Origin: Pseudomonas simiae
GTDB lineage: Bacteria > Pseudomonadota > Gammaproteobacteria > Pseudomonadales > Pseudomonadaceae
DNA length: 64,000 nucleotides
NCBI RefSeq assembly: GCF_900111895.1
Contig: NZ_FOKB01000001.1
Coordinates: 62,001-126,000 of the forward strand
Direction: 5' to 3'
Both the position numbers and the translations under genes were made by a program. Shown piece after piece: positions 46,675 through 56,057 of this stretch. The notes beneath the pieces are model-generated. The model worked only from the letters and a program-made list of their open reading frames with translations. It searched no databases and was not told the origin of the DNA. The number at the start of each line of letters is the position of its first letter. Within the stretch, counting starts at the first letter, position 1.

Positions 46675-46691
46675 GAGGGAATGCGCCAAGC

Positions 46692-47495
46692 TTATGGCTG
46701 CTTACGCCCTGCCATGTGTTTCAAATACCCCACCAACAAATCCAGCTCACTGTCCGGCAACACACTGGCCGCAAACGCCGGCATCTTCGCCTGCGGCCAG
46801 TGCCGCAAACTCTGCGGGTCACGGATGTAGCGCTTGAGGAAATCGGCGCCGAAATACTCGGTGGGGTTATACGGAATATTCAAATCCGGCCCCACCTGCG
46901 CATCACCGGCACCATTGAGCCGATGACAGGCCAGGCAGTTCTTTTGGAACACTGCAAAACCCTGATTGATCGGGTCGTTGGCCGCCAGTTTCGGGTCAGG
47001 CAATAACGCCGGAAAGCGCTCCGCCACGGTCTTCAATTGTTTGATCCTGGAGATCTGGAACGGCCACTGCTCAGGACTGATGTGTCCGGCTTGCGGATCG
47101 GTCCACACCAGGTAGAACGGTCCCGCACTCGGTTTGCCTTCCGCCAATGCCGGCCAGGGTTGCGTAGGATCTTCCACCGCCAGCCAGGCGCGTGCGCCGC
47201 GGGTTTCCAGCAGTGGCGCGGCCGTGAGTTCGGCGGCGAAACCATCCAAGGCAATGGCTTGCAGATGGCTCTCAGGTTTCAACCCCGGCAGCAGCGACGC
47301 CAAAGGCACTGCGCGATAGCTCATAGTGCGCTTGTAGGAAACGTCATCGACGATTTGCACCGTTTGCACCTGGGGATGCGTGAGCAGGTCATCGGTCTGC
47401 CACGTCTTGCTGGTGTGGTCGAGTTCGAGAGTCAATTGTGCTGCCGAAGCGGGAAGAGCGATCAGCAAGGCGAGGAGGGCGAAGATCGATTTCAA
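46692..47495 (-). CDS. Periplasmic c-type cytochrome
   Basis: 267 residues: signal peptide MKSIFALLALLIALPASA, a molybdopterin-oxidoreductase-like (SUOX-type) central domain without further cofactor motif (QTVQIVDDVSYKRTMSYRAV), and a C-terminal cytochrome c domain with CLACH and a downstream Met (AKMPAF). The start is placed at TTG 47495, where the signal peptide begins; GTG 47531 is an alternative and neither has a good ribosome-binding site. Function unknown. Confidence 0.85.
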   Translation of the reverse strand: MKSIFALLALLIALPASAAQLTLELDHTSKTWQTDDLLTHPQVQTVQIVDDVSYKRTMSYRAVPLASLLPGLKPESHLQAIALDGFAAELTAAPLLETRGARAWLAVEDPTQPWPALAEGKPSAGPFYLVWTDPQAGHISPEQWPFQISRIKQLKTVAERFPALLPDPKLAANDPINQGFAVFQKNCLACHRLNGAGDAQVGPDLNIPYNPTEYFGADFLKRYIRDPQSLRHWPQAKMPAFAASVLPDSELDLLVGYLKHMAGRKQP

Positions 47496-47655
47496 GAGGG
47501 AGGCCCGGTGTGAAGTGGCGATGACGCTCACGATACCGGAAATCGGCGCGCAAAAAGGCAGCCCCTGCAGGACCGCTATGCGCAATGTCCCGGCAGGTGC
47601 TGCCAAAAGCTGCAAACCCGGTGCTGTGAAGGCACTGAACGTAGGCGTTGAGGGG

Positions 47656-47751
47656 TCACCCAATGACCTTGGTCAGGTTGGGCAAAATCAGAATCAGTGT
47701 GGTGGCGAACAGAATAAGTCCCGCCTGACGTACTTTCGAATGTTTAAACAT
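47656..47751 (-). CDS. 31-residue hydrophobic small protein
   Basis: An ATG at 47751 opens a 31-residue frame MFKHSKVRQAGLILFATTLI... with a basic start and one membrane segment, ending in NLTKVIG. AAAGG lies about 11 nt upstream. The shape is typical of genuine small membrane proteins, but it may be chance; no family recognised. Confidence 0.45.
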   Translation of the reverse strand: MFKHSKVRQAGLILFATTLILILPNLTKVIG

Positions 47752-48141
47752 GGCTGACTGCCTTTTGTTGTTATTCCTGAGCGTCAAATGCATGCCGGTG
47801 TCTTTCAGTATGGCGAGATGACGTGTCGCTTTTCTTACAGCCGCTCCAGCAAAACCCGGCAGCAGCCTCCTACTGATTCAACCTTAGAGCCCTCGTTCTT
47901 CGTGGCTTAGACTCATTTCATATCAGCTAATAAGCATTTCTGCTTAAAAAGGCATGAGGCATATCGCCATCTTGGCGCCAATGCCTTGGCTAGACAGCTA
48001 AAACGATTAACCTGGCAATTAGCTTAGGAGACTACCGTTCGTCCGAGCGAGGGGGTCAAAAGCAATGAGCGCATCCGTCATTGAAACCGTGTCAATCGGG
48101 CCTAAGGTAGAGGCACACATGCACAGCGGTTCGAGGACGTC
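47752..48141. other. Intergenic region before the thiolase operon
   Basis: 390 bp without a gene. Contains an extended imperfect palindrome (AAGGCAT at 47949-47955, ATGCCTT at 47981-47987, inner CGCCA/TGGCG at 47965-47977) and AGCTAA/TTAGCT arms (47996-48025), with the operon's promoter presumably between. No clear -10/-35 pair picked. Confidence 0.6.
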
Positions 48142-49347
48142 ATGACCCAAGCTTTGATCTTTGATGCGATACGCACGCCCCGTGGCAAAGGCAAGGCCGA
48201 CGGTGCCTTGCACAGTGTCAAACCGGTGAACCTGGTGGCCGGCCTGCTTACGGCATTGGCCCGGCGCAGTGACCTCGACACCCACCAAGTGGACGACATC
48301 GTGCTCGGCTGCGTGACCCCGATCGGCGACCAGGGCGCCGACATCGCCAAGACCGCCGCCCTGGTGGCGGACTGGGACATCAGCGTCGCTGGCGTGCAGA
48401 TCAACCGCTTCTGCGCCTCGGGCCTGGAAGCCGTCAACGTGGGCGCGATGAAGGTGCGCTCCGGCTTCGAAGACCTGGTGGTGGTCGGTGGGGTCGAGTC
48501 CATGTCCCGCGTGCCCATGGGCAGCGACGGTGGCGCTTGGGTACTCGACCCGCAGACCAATATGCACAGCCATTTCACCCCACAGGGCATCGGCGCGGAC
48601 CTGATCGCCACCCTGGAGGGGTTCACCCGCGACGACGTCGACGCCTTTGCCCTGCATTCGCAGCAGAAAGCGGCCAGGGCCCGTGCGGACGGTTCCTTCA
48701 ACAAGTCGCTGATCGCGGTGCAGGACCAGAACGGTATTGTGCTGCTGGACCATGACGAATTCATCCGCGGCGACTCCACCCTGGAAGGCCTGGGCAAGCT
48801 CAAGCCCAGCTTCGAAATGATGGGGCAGATGGGCTTCGATGCAACCGCGTTGAGGGTCTACAGCCATGTGGAGCGCATCCACCATGTGCACACACCGGGC
48901 AACAGCTCCGGTATCGTCGATGGTGCCGCGTTGATGTTGATCGGCTCCGAGGCCAAGGGGCGCGAGCTGGGCCTGCAACCCCGCGCGCGTATCGTCGCCA
49001 CGGCGGTCACCAGTACCGACCCGACCATCATGCTCACCGGCCCTGCGCCCGCCACGCGCAAGGCCCTGGCCAAGGCTGGCTTGCGAATCGAAGACATCGA
49101 CTTGTTTGAGGTCAATGAAGCCTTTGCCTCGGTGGTGCTCAAGTTCATCAAGGACATGGGCATCGACGCGGCGCGGGTCAACGTGAATGGCGGCTCCATC
49201 GCCATGGGCCACCCACTGGGCGCCACCGGTTGCGCGATTCTCGGCACCTTGCTCGACGAACTGGAAGTGCGCCAGCAGCGCTACGGCCTGGCCACCTTGT
49301 GTGTCGGCGGTGGCATGGGCATCGCCACCATTATCGAACGCCTCTGA
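48142..49347 (+). CDS. Acetyl-CoA C-acetyltransferase (thiolase)
   Basis: 401 residues. Acyl-carrying Cys in NRFCASGLE (about residue 92), His in [15 protein letters not shown] and the second Cys in LCVGGGMG. With the next gene it forms a beta-oxidation pair; P. aeruginosa PA1736-PA1737 have the same make-up. The direction (fatty-acid breakdown or short-chain acyl-CoA conversion) cannot be told from sequence. Confidence 0.93.
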   Translation: MTQALIFDAIRTPRGKGKADGALHSVKPVNLVAGLLTALARRSDLDTHQVDDIVLGCVTPIGDQGADIAKTAALVADWDISVAGVQINRFCASGLEAVNVGAMKVRSGFEDLVVVGGVESMSRVPMGSDGGAWVLDPQTNMHSHFTPQGIGADLIATLEGFTRDDVDAFALHSQQKAARARADGSFNKSLIAVQDQNGIVLLDHDEFIRGDSTLEGLGKLKPSFEMMGQMGFDATALRVYSHVERIHHVHTPGNSSGIVDGAALMLIGSEAKGRELGLQPRARIVATAVTSTDPTIMLTGPAPATRKALAKAGLRIEDIDLFEVNEAFASVVLKFIKDMGIDAARVNVNGGSIAMGHPLGATGCAILGTLLDELEVRQQRYGLATLCVGGGMGIATIIERL

Positions 49348-49363
49348 GCCCAAGGAATTTGTC

Positions 49364-51511
49364 ATGACCCAAGCTATTCGTTACGAAAAAGGCCAGGACG
49401 GCATCGTGGTGCTGACCCTCGACATGCCCGGCCAAAGCGCCAACACCATGAACGGCGCGTACCGCGAGGCCATGGCGGCGATGGTCGAGCGTCTGGAAGC
49501 GCAAAAAGATGACCTTGCCGGCGTGGTAATCACCTCGGCCAAGAAGACATTTTTTGCCGGTGGCGACCTGAATGAACTGATCAAGGTCGACAAGGCCCAC
49601 GCCAAGGATTTCTACGACAGCGTACGGGAACTGAAAGCGCAACTGCGCCGCCTGGAAACCCTCGGTAAACCCGTGGTGGCCGCCATCAATGGCGCGGCGC
49701 TGGGGGGCGGCTGGGAGATTTGCCTGGCGTGTCATTACCGCGTGGCGCTGGACGACAAATCGGTGCAGCTTGGCCTGCCGGAAGTCACCCTGGGCTTGCT
49801 GCCGGGCGGCGGCGGGGTGGTGCGCATGGTGCGCATGCTCGGGTTGGAAAAGGCTTTGCCGTATTTGCTCGAAGGCAAGAAAGTGCGGCCGCAGCAGGCG
49901 CTGCAAGCCGGCCTGGTAAATGAGCTGGCGGCGGATCGCGACGAGCTGTTGGCCAAGTCCCGCGCCTGGATCCTGGCCAATCCGGACGCCAAGCAACCGT
50001 GGGACAATAAGGGCTACCAGATCCCAGGCGGTACACCGTCGAGCCCCAAAGTGGCGCAGATGCTGGCGATTGCGCCGTCGATTCTGCGCAGTAAGACCCA
50101 GGGCTGTTTCCCCGCGCCCGAGAAGATCCTCTGTGCCGCCGTCGAAGGTGCCCAAGTGGATTTTGATACTGCGCACCTGATTGAAACCCGCTATTTCACC
50201 GAACTGGTGACGGGGCAGGTGGCGAAGAACATGATCGGCACGTTCTGGTTCCAGCTCAATGAGATCAACGCGGGTAGCTCCCGGCCGCAAGGTTTTGCGC
50301 CGTACGTCACGCGCAAAGTCGGCGTGCTCGGTGCAGGGATGATGGGCGCAGGCATCGCCTACGTCAGCGCCAGCGCAGGCATCGAGGTGGTGCTCAAGGA
50401 CATCAACCTGGCGGCCGCCGAGAAGGGCAAGGCGCGTTCGGCGGCACTGCTGGACAAGAAAGTCAGCCGTGGGCAACTGACCGCCGAACAGCGGGAAACC
50501 TTCTTGGCGCGGATTCATCCTACGGCCACCGATGAAGACCTGGCCGGTTGCGACCTGATTATCGAAGCGGTGTTCGAAGACCGCGAACTCAAGGCCAAGG
50601 TCTCAGCCGCCGCGCAAAGTGTGGTCGGTGCCGACGCCGTGATCGCCTCCAACACCTCCACCTTGCCCATCAGCGGCCTGGCCACGGCAGTGCCGGATCA
50701 AACCCGGTTCATCGGTCTGCACTTCTTCAGCCCGGTGGACAAGATGCCCCTGGTGGAAATCATCAAGGGTGCGCGCACCAGCGACGAAACCCTGGCCCGT
50801 GGTTTCGATTTCGTACTGCAAATCAAGAAAACCCCGATCGTGGTCAACGACAGCCGTGGCTTCTTCACCTCGCGGGTGTTCGGCACCTTCACCAACGAAG
50901 GTATCGCCATGCTCGGCGAAGGCGTAGCGGCGCCGATGATCGAGACTGAAGCGCGCAAAGCCGGCATGCCGGTAGGGCCGTTAGCGGTGTCGGATGAAGT
51001 TTCCCTCAGCCTGATGAACCATATCCGGCAGCAGACGGCCAAGGATCTGCAGGCGGAAGGCAAGGCCGTGCCGACACATCCGGCGACAGCGGTGATCGAT
51101 CTGCTGGTCAACGAATACCAGCGCATGGGCAAGGCGGCGGGCGGCGGCTTCTATGACTATCCCAGCGGCGGGCACAAGTACCTGTGGCCGGAGCTGAAAA
51201 GCCGCTTTGAACGGCCCGACCAACGTATCTCGCCACAGGATGTGCGCGACCGCCTGCTGTTTATCCAAGCCATCGAGACCGTACGGTGTGTGGAGGAGGG
51301 GGTGTTGATGTCCACGGCGGACGCCAACGTGGGGTCGATCTTCGGCATTGGCTTCGCGGCCTGGAGCGGTGGCGCGTTGCAGTTTATCAACCAATATGGG
51401 CTGAACGACTTCATAGCCCGCGCCCGCTACCTGGCCGAGCAATATGGCGAACGCTTCATGCCGCCCGCGTTGTTGCTGGAGAAAGCCGCGCAAGGTGACG
51501 TGTTCCGGTGA
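49364..51511 (+). CDS. Bifunctional 3-hydroxyacyl-CoA dehydrogenase / enoyl-CoA hydratase
   Basis: 715 residues, FadB/FadJ type. N-terminal crotonase domain (residues 1-190; AGGDLNELIKV, NGAALGGGWEICLA), then NAD-binding GAGMMGAGIAYVSASAG near residue 325, and the 3-hydroxyacyl-CoA dehydrogenase C-terminal domains (KTPIVVNDSRGFFTSRV). The ATG at 49364 follows AAGGAA; the frame upstream is a shadow of the thiolase. An inverted repeat without T-run (about 51526-51551) follows. Confidence 0.94.
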   Translation: MTQAIRYEKGQDGIVVLTLDMPGQSANTMNGAYREAMAAMVERLEAQKDDLAGVVITSAKKTFFAGGDLNELIKVDKAHAKDFYDSVRELKAQLRRLETLGKPVVAAINGAALGGGWEICLACHYRVALDDKSVQLGLPEVTLGLLPGGGGVVRMVRMLGLEKALPYLLEGKKVRPQQALQAGLVNELAADRDELLAKSRAWILANPDAKQPWDNKGYQIPGGTPSSPKVAQMLAIAPSILRSKTQGCFPAPEKILCAAVEGAQVDFDTAHLIETRYFTELVTGQVAKNMIGTFWFQLNEINAGSSRPQGFAPYVTRKVGVLGAGMMGAGIAYVSASAGIEVVLKDINLAAAEKGKARSAALLDKKVSRGQLTAEQRETFLARIHPTATDEDLAGCDLIIEAVFEDRELKAKVSAAAQSVVGADAVIASNTSTLPISGLATAVPDQTRFIGLHFFSPVDKMPLVEIIKGARTSDETLARGFDFVLQIKKTPIVVNDSRGFFTSRVFGTFTNEGIAMLGEGVAAPMIETEARKAGMPVGPLAVSDEVSLSLMNHIRQQTAKDLQAEGKAVPTHPATAVIDLLVNEYQRMGKAAGGGFYDYPSGGHKYLWPELKSRFERPDQRISPQDVRDRLLFIQAIETVRCVEEGVLMSTADANVGSIFGIGFAAWSGGALQFINQYGLNDFIARARYLAEQYGERFMPPALLLEKAAQGDVFR

Positions 51512-51594
51512 CTAAGAGGGGCTTGCCTTGAAGGGGCATTTCAAGGCAGGCTCTGGGGTGTGCAATATTCCCATCACCGTGTCAGGTATTTTTT

Positions 51595-52320
51595 ATGTCG
51601 CTACGCGTCTGTATCCTGGAAACCGATATCCTGCGTCCAGGCTTGATCGATCAATACCAAGGGTACGGGCAGATGTTCAAGCGCCTGTTCTCCAAGCAGC
51701 CCATACCCGCTGAGTTTGTCGTGTACAACGTGGTGAACGGCGAATACCCGTCGGACGATGAAGTGTTCGATGCCTACCTGGTGACCGGCAGCAAGGCCGA
51801 TTCCTTTGGCACCGACCCATGGATCCAGACCCTCAAGACCTACCTGCTCGAACGTTACGAGCGCGGCGACAAGCTGCTCGGGATCTGCTTCGGCCACCAA
51901 CTGCTGGCACTGTTGCTCGGCGGCAAGACTGAACGCGCCGGCCAGGGCTGGGGCATGGGCATTCACGACTACAAGCTGGATGCCAAGACACCGTGGATGA
52001 GCCCTGAAGTGGAGGAGCTGACGCTACTGATCAGCCACCAGGACCAGGTCACCACGCTGCCGGACAATGCCACGGTCATCGCCTCCAGCGCCTTTTGCCC
52101 GTTTGCCGCGTACCACATCGGCGACCAGGTCCTGTGCTTCCAAGGTCACCCGGAGTTTGTCCACGACTATTCCCGCGAGTTGCTGGAGATTCTGCAGACC
52201 ACATTGGGCGAAAAGGTCTACACGAACGGCGTGGCCAGCCTGGAGCGCGACCACCACGGCGCAACCGTGGCGGAATGGATGATGCGTTTCGTGGCGCACA
52301 AGCCCGAGGCCCAGGTTTAA
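51595..52320 (+). CDS. Class I glutamine amidotransferase-like protein
   Basis: 241 residues with a Cys-His-Glu triad: GICFGHQLLA (Cys about residue 101), QGHPEF. It stands alone without a synthetase partner, like the GMP-synthase-related amidotransferases of glutamine or gamma-glutamyl hydrolysis. Weak ribosome-binding site. Its stop overlaps that of corA (52317-52320) tail to tail. Confidence 0.88.
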   Translation: MSLRVCILETDILRPGLIDQYQGYGQMFKRLFSKQPIPAEFVVYNVVNGEYPSDDEVFDAYLVTGSKADSFGTDPWIQTLKTYLLERYERGDKLLGICFGHQLLALLLGGKTERAGQGWGMGIHDYKLDAKTPWMSPEVEELTLLISHQDQVTTLPDNATVIASSAFCPFAAYHIGDQVLCFQGHPEFVHDYSRELLEILQTTLGEKVYTNGVASLERDHHGATVAEWMMRFVAHKPEAQV

Positions 52321-53288
52321 AGCCAGCCCGAACGCTTGAAACTGGCCCACAGGCTGGTGCAACCCACCGCGATAAACCCGAGCACCGCAAAATAGCCGTA
52401 GTGCCATTGCAGCTCGGGCATGTTCTGGAAGTTCATCCCGTAGATCCCTGCCACCGCGGTGGGGAACGCGAGAATCGCCGCCCATGCAGCAAACTTGCGC
52501 TGCACCACACTCTGGCGCGACGCCTCCAGCAGTACACCGATCTCGATGGTCTGGCTGGCGATATCGCGCAGGGTGGTGAGATCTTCCATCTGCCGTGTCA
52601 CGTGGATCTGCACATCACGGAAATACGGGCGCATGTTTTTGTCGATGAACGGGAAGTTGAGTTTCTGCAGCTCCTGGCTGATCTCCACCATCGGCGCCAC
52701 ATAGCGCTTGAGCCGCAACACATCGCGACGCAGGCCGTGAATCTTCTGGATATCCCGCTCGCTCAGCGAACTGCACAGCACATTGCGCTCCAGCTCATCG
52801 ATCTCGGCATGGATCGCCTCGCTCACCGGTTGGTAGTTCTCGGTGACGAAATCCAGCAGCGCATAGAGTACGAAATCTTCCCCATGCTCCAGCAACAGAG
52901 GCCGTGCCTCACAACGCTGGCGCACAAAACCGTAGGACGCCGAGTGCCCGTTGCGTGCGGTGATGATATAGCCGTTGCCGGCAAAGATATGGGTCTCGAT
53001 AAACTCCAGCTTGCCGTTTTCGCGCACCGGTGAGTAGGTGACGATAAACAGCGCATCGCCGAAGGTTTCCAGCTTCGGGCGGCTGTGTTTTTCCAGGGCG
53101 TCTTCGATGGCCAATTCATGCAGGTTGAACTGGCGTTGCAGGTTGGAGAGCTCCTGAGCGTCAGGCTCTTCCAGACCGATCCATACAAAGTGGTTGGGTT
53201 TGGCGGCCCAGGCCGCCCCTTCATCGAGGGTGATATCCGTGACTTTCTTACCGGCACTGTAGACAGCGGCCGCAACAACTCTACCCAT
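52317..53288 (-). CDS. CorA-family divalent metal transporter
   Basis: 323 residues; long cytoplasmic N-terminal domain, then two membrane segments with the YGMNF pore motif near the C-terminus. The family carries Mg2+, Co2+ or, in the ZntB branch, Zn2+. The tail KRSGWL is typical of this group. ATG at 53288; weak Shine-Dalgarno. Convergent with the amidotransferase. Confidence 0.92.
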   Translation of the reverse strand: MGRVVAAAVYSAGKKVTDITLDEGAAWAAKPNHFVWIGLEEPDAQELSNLQRQFNLHELAIEDALEKHSRPKLETFGDALFIVTYSPVRENGKLEFIETHIFAGNGYIITARNGHSASYGFVRQRCEARPLLLEHGEDFVLYALLDFVTENYQPVSEAIHAEIDELERNVLCSSLSERDIQKIHGLRRDVLRLKRYVAPMVEISQELQKLNFPFIDKNMRPYFRDVQIHVTRQMEDLTTLRDIASQTIEIGVLLEASRQSVVQRKFAAWAAILAFPTAVAGIYGMNFQNMPELQWHYGYFAVLGFIAVGCTSLWASFKRSGWL

Positions 53289-53378
53289 GGTGCTGATCGC
53301 TTCTTATTGGGAGGACAGGTGTTGGGCAGCTTAGCCTGAATGGCGTTCCGTTGTAGCTACCGTTGCGGCAAGCTTTTT

Positions 53379-53420
53379 TGTGGTGAACGAGCTTGCTCGT
53401 GCTGGGGGGCGAATCGCTCC
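53379..53420. repeat. Single REP of another type
   Basis: GTGGTGAACGAGCTTGCTCG (53380-53399) with palindrome ACGAGCTTGCTCGT, then GGGGGGCGAATCGCTCC; resembles the solitary Pseudomonas REP class rather than the paired ones above. Confidence 0.6.
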
Positions 53421-53426
53421 AAAGCG

Positions 53427-54155
53427 TTAAAGAGGGCCCGGTGCCAATTCGCGATCCATCTCCTCTATGCACGCCTCCATCTGCGCATGACACGCCTGCA
53501 TCAACGCGGGGATGTCATCCGGAGTCATCCCAATGGTAGGAATCGGCGGCAACGACCGTATGAGCACATCCCCACTGTTCCAGCGATTGAGCTGCATATG
53601 TGTCACGTAATTGCTGACACACACCTGCACGATCGGCACACCGGCCGCAATCGCCATATGGAACGCGCCTTTCTTGAACGGCAGCAACCCCTTGCCCAAA
53701 TTGCGCGTGCCCTCCGGGAACACCCAGATCGACGTGTCCTCATGTTGCAACGTGTGAGTGGTGGTGAGCATCGCACGGCGAGCCTTGTACGCATTGCCCC
53801 GGTCGATCAGCACGTTACCCGCCAGCCAGAACAACTGACCGAACAGCGGCACCCATTTCAGGCTTTTCTTGGCGATACACACGGTGCGGTAAGGCACCAC
53901 GTTACCGAACACAAACAGGTCATAGTTGGACTGATGGTTGGCGATAACCACGCAGGTGCCGGGCTTGTGGCGCAGCGAGTCCACATCGGCCTTTACGTTC
54001 AGCCCCAGAATCCACATGGCCGGCAGCGCGTAGAGGCGAGCACACAGGCGACTGTTGTCCGGGTTGAACGGTCGACACAGACCGACCAACACGCCCAGCA
54101 CACCGGCGAGCATAAAGTGCAGGCCCATCAACAACATACGCAGCAGAAAAAGCAT
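53427..54155 (-). CDS. 1-acylglycerol-3-phosphate O-acyltransferase family
   Basis: 242 residues of the PlsC family, membrane bound. Acyltransferase blocks: ANHQSNYDLFVF (HX4D), FPEGTRNLGKGLLPFKKGAF. N-terminal hydrophobic stretch (FLLRMLLMGLHFMLAGVLGV). Makes phosphatidate from lysophosphatidate. ATG 54155 gives better spacing to AGG than the GTG six bases upstream. Stands alone. Confidence 0.9.
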   Translation of the reverse strand: MLFLLRMLLMGLHFMLAGVLGVLVGLCRPFNPDNSRLCARLYALPAMWILGLNVKADVDSLRHKPGTCVVIANHQSNYDLFVFGNVVPYRTVCIAKKSLKWVPLFGQLFWLAGNVLIDRGNAYKARRAMLTTTHTLQHEDTSIWVFPEGTRNLGKGLLPFKKGAFHMAIAAGVPIVQVCVSNYVTHMQLNRWNSGDVLIRSLPPIPTIGMTPDDIPALMQACHAQMEACIEEMDRELAPGPL

Positions 54156-54321
54156 CGACACAGCCTATCCGGACAAAAGGTGGCGCAGTGTACGGATGTG
54201 CACTGTATTCGGCAATTAGCCCTGTAGAGGTAGGAGATAAGCGATGTTTAAGAGCATGTTTCAGCATCTACCGACACGGGCAGGCTAGAGCGGCTCAGTA
54301 GGATTCGGATTAGTTTGTAAG

Positions 54322-54346
54322 AAAAAGCCCGACTCAAGGTCGGGCT
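54322..54346 (-). terminator. Terminator of the crotonase gene
   Basis: AGCCCGAC / GTCGGGCT stem with A5 on the left, i.e. a T-run on the minus strand, just beyond the crotonase stop. Confidence 0.88.
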
Positions 54347-54367
54347 CTGGCGTATCAAGGGTAGGAC

Positions 54368-55060
54368 TTAGCTCAGGATATGCCCCTGGTCCTGGATGAT
54401 TGCATCGTCCAGGGCTTCCAGCAGCGCTTTGCGCACCTTCAACTTGGTGTGTTTGTGAGCATTCATGTTCAATTTCTTCAACTGACGCGCCGCTTCCAGG
54501 GCTGCCGCATGCAATTCTTCCGGTGCCACCACCTTGTCGAGGAAACCGGCTTGCAACGCGCCCTGTGGGTCAAACATCTCGGCATTGATCACCGAACGAT
54601 GGAACGCCGACTTACGCAGACGATCCCGCGCCAGCTCGATACCGGCGTGATGCATGGTCATGCCGATCGCCACTTCATTCAGGCCAATGCTGAACGGGCC
54701 TTCCACGCCAATCCGATAGTCTGCTGACAACAGCAGGAACGCACCCTTGGCCACCGCATGCCCAGGGCACGCCACAATCACCGGGAACGGGTGCGACAAC
54801 AGACGGCGTGCCAAGGTCGAACCGGACGTCACCAGGCCGATCGCCTCTTTAGGGCCGGCGGTCATCACCTTCAAATCATAACCACCCGACAGAATCCCCG
54901 GCGTGCCGGTGATCACCACCACCGCCCGGTCCTTCTCCGCCTGATCCAGCGCTTCATTAAACGCACTGACCACCGCCGGAGAAATGGCATTCACCTTGCC
55001 GTTGCTCAAGGTCAGGGTCGCGATACCGTCTTCGAGGTGGTAGGCAATCAACTCACTCAT
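54368..55060 (-). CDS. Enoyl-CoA hydratase/isomerase family protein
   Basis: 230 residues of the crotonase fold: GILSGGYDLKVMTAG (oxyanion-hole region) and HAVAKGAFLLLSADYRIG. Reaction not determined; the family includes hydratases, isomerases and decarboxylases. ATG at 55060 preceded by AAGGAA. Adjacent genes give no pathway hint. Confidence 0.88.
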   Translation of the reverse strand: MSELIAYHLEDGIATLTLSNGKVNAISPAVVSAFNEALDQAEKDRAVVVITGTPGILSGGYDLKVMTAGPKEAIGLVTSGSTLARRLLSHPFPVIVACPGHAVAKGAFLLLSADYRIGVEGPFSIGLNEVAIGMTMHHAGIELARDRLRKSAFHRSVINAEMFDPQGALQAGFLDKVVAPEELHAAALEAARQLKKLNMNAHKHTKLKVRKALLEALDDAIIQDQGHILS

Positions 55061-55215
55061 GACGCGGTTCCTTGTAGGATTTTTTATAGAAGGCTAGTTA
55101 ATAGACGTGCATGCGCAGACGTTACCCACCACGCCCGCCCCGGTAAAGCGCTGTGACTGACTGCCCAGTCAGACTTTTCCCGCATATAGGCGTTTGAAAA
55201 GCCGGGGGCAGGGCG

Positions 55216-55272
55216 CAATCACCGCCCCAGACCCATCCTGCCGATGCCTGAGAATGGCACAATCACCGCCCC
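55216..55272. repeat. 13-bp direct repeat
   Basis: CAATCACCGCCCC occurs at 55216-55228 and again at 55260-55272, 44 bp apart, in the 336-bp gap between the crotonase start and tRNA-Ser. Origin unknown. Confidence 0.7.
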
Positions 55273-55329
55273 TTGCCGGGCGTGGATCGGCATAACCGGC
55301 TAACCGCATGAAAATTCTGAAAAAAACCT

Positions 55330-55358
55330 TTGCCATCAGAAAGGCTTTCGACTACATT
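55330..55358 (+). promoter_or_regulatory. Promoter of tRNA-Ser
   Basis: TTGCCA (55330-55335), 17-bp spacer, TACATT (55353-55358), followed by a GC-rich discriminator AGCGCGCC, a mark of stringently controlled stable-RNA promoters. Confidence 0.6.
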
Positions 55359-55396
55359 AGCGCGCCTCGACAGACTGAACTGGTTTGCCGAGATAC

Positions 55397-55486
55397 GGTG
55401 AAGTGTCCGAGTGGCTTAAGGAGCACGCCTGGAAAGTGTGTATACAAGAAATTGTATCGAGAGTTCGAATCTCTCCTTCACCGCCA
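55397..55486 (+). tRNA. tRNA-Ser (anticodon GGA)
   Basis: 90 nt with CCA encoded. Acceptor stem GGTGAAG/CTTCACC, D-loop GTGGCTTAAGG, anticodon loop CTGGAAA (GGA), long variable arm as in class II tRNAs, and T-loop GTTCGAATC. An intrinsic terminator follows. A common integration target; an imperfect 30-bp repeat of its 3' flank recurs at 56021. Confidence 0.97.
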
Positions 55487-55511
55487 CATTAAGTAAACAC
55501 AAACCCCTGAC
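55482..55511 (+). repeat. att-like direct repeat, copy 1
   Basis: Begins in the last five bases of tRNA-Ser. Identical to 56021-56050 at 26 of 30 positions (shared CGCCACATTA and AACCCCTGAC), spacing 539 bp. Confidence 0.65.
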
Positions 55512-55546
55512 TTTCCTAGAGAAAGTCGGGGGTTTGTGGTTTTTGG
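55500..55546 (+). terminator. Terminator after tRNA-Ser
   Basis: AAACCCC-TGACTTTC / GAAAGTC-GGGGGTTT long stem with a 5-nt loop, then GTGGTTTTT. Confidence 0.88.
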
Positions 55547-55840
55547 CGTCCAAAAAATAGCCCCATGTGACCACCATGGGACTGGCGCGTCTTTTTGGTT
55601 CGTTTTTTTTACTCGCGAGACGGGTGCACTTCGTTCCGTTATGAACTTAGTGTTAGACCCACTACTCCTTAGAGAAGGGCGCAGATTCGTAAGCGTGTCT
55701 TCAATCGTTTGAGAACCAGGTAGGAAGTCATGTCTGTTGCCAAGAGCGATATTCATCCCGCGAGTAGCGTGTCGGCTCATTTCCTCGCTGGGATTGCTTG
55801 CTCACCCACCGCACTTGAAGCACGGAGGCGTGAGGCTTGA

Positions 55841-55963
55841 ACCCATGACCTGATTTTTAAGCTTCACATTGAAGAGACCATTTCAAAGCTCGATGCAGAC
55901 AATCTACGAATCTTGTTCAGAGGAGCACTTGAGAGGCGCCTCCGTGAAATTTTGAGCGAATAA
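55841..55963 (+). pseudogene. Possible gene remnant
   Basis: A stretch in one frame from 55841 to the TAA at 55963 reads THDLIFKLHIEETISKLDAD and RGALERRLREILSE. It has protein-like composition and helix pattern but no start codon, and an upstream stop. It may be the 3' end of a broken mobile gene inside the repeat-flanked segment. The rest of 55547-56057 holds no supported gene. Confidence 0.3.
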
Positions 55964-56020
55964 AGTTAAGGAATCATATAAGTCGATATAACGCGCTCTA
56001 TTGTGGAGTCTGTTCTTGAT

Positions 56021-56050
56021 CGCCACATTATTTAAACGCTAACCCCTGAC
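56021..56050 (+). repeat. att-like direct repeat, copy 2
   Basis: Partner of 55482-55511; four mismatches in 30 nt. Together they bracket a 539-bp segment next to the tRNA. Confidence 0.65.
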
Positions 56051-56057
56051 CTCGTTT

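Noticed and set aside
55478..55780. 100-codon minus-strand frame beside tRNA-Ser
   Set aside because: It runs through the tRNA 3' end and its terminator and has no start signal or recognisable domain.
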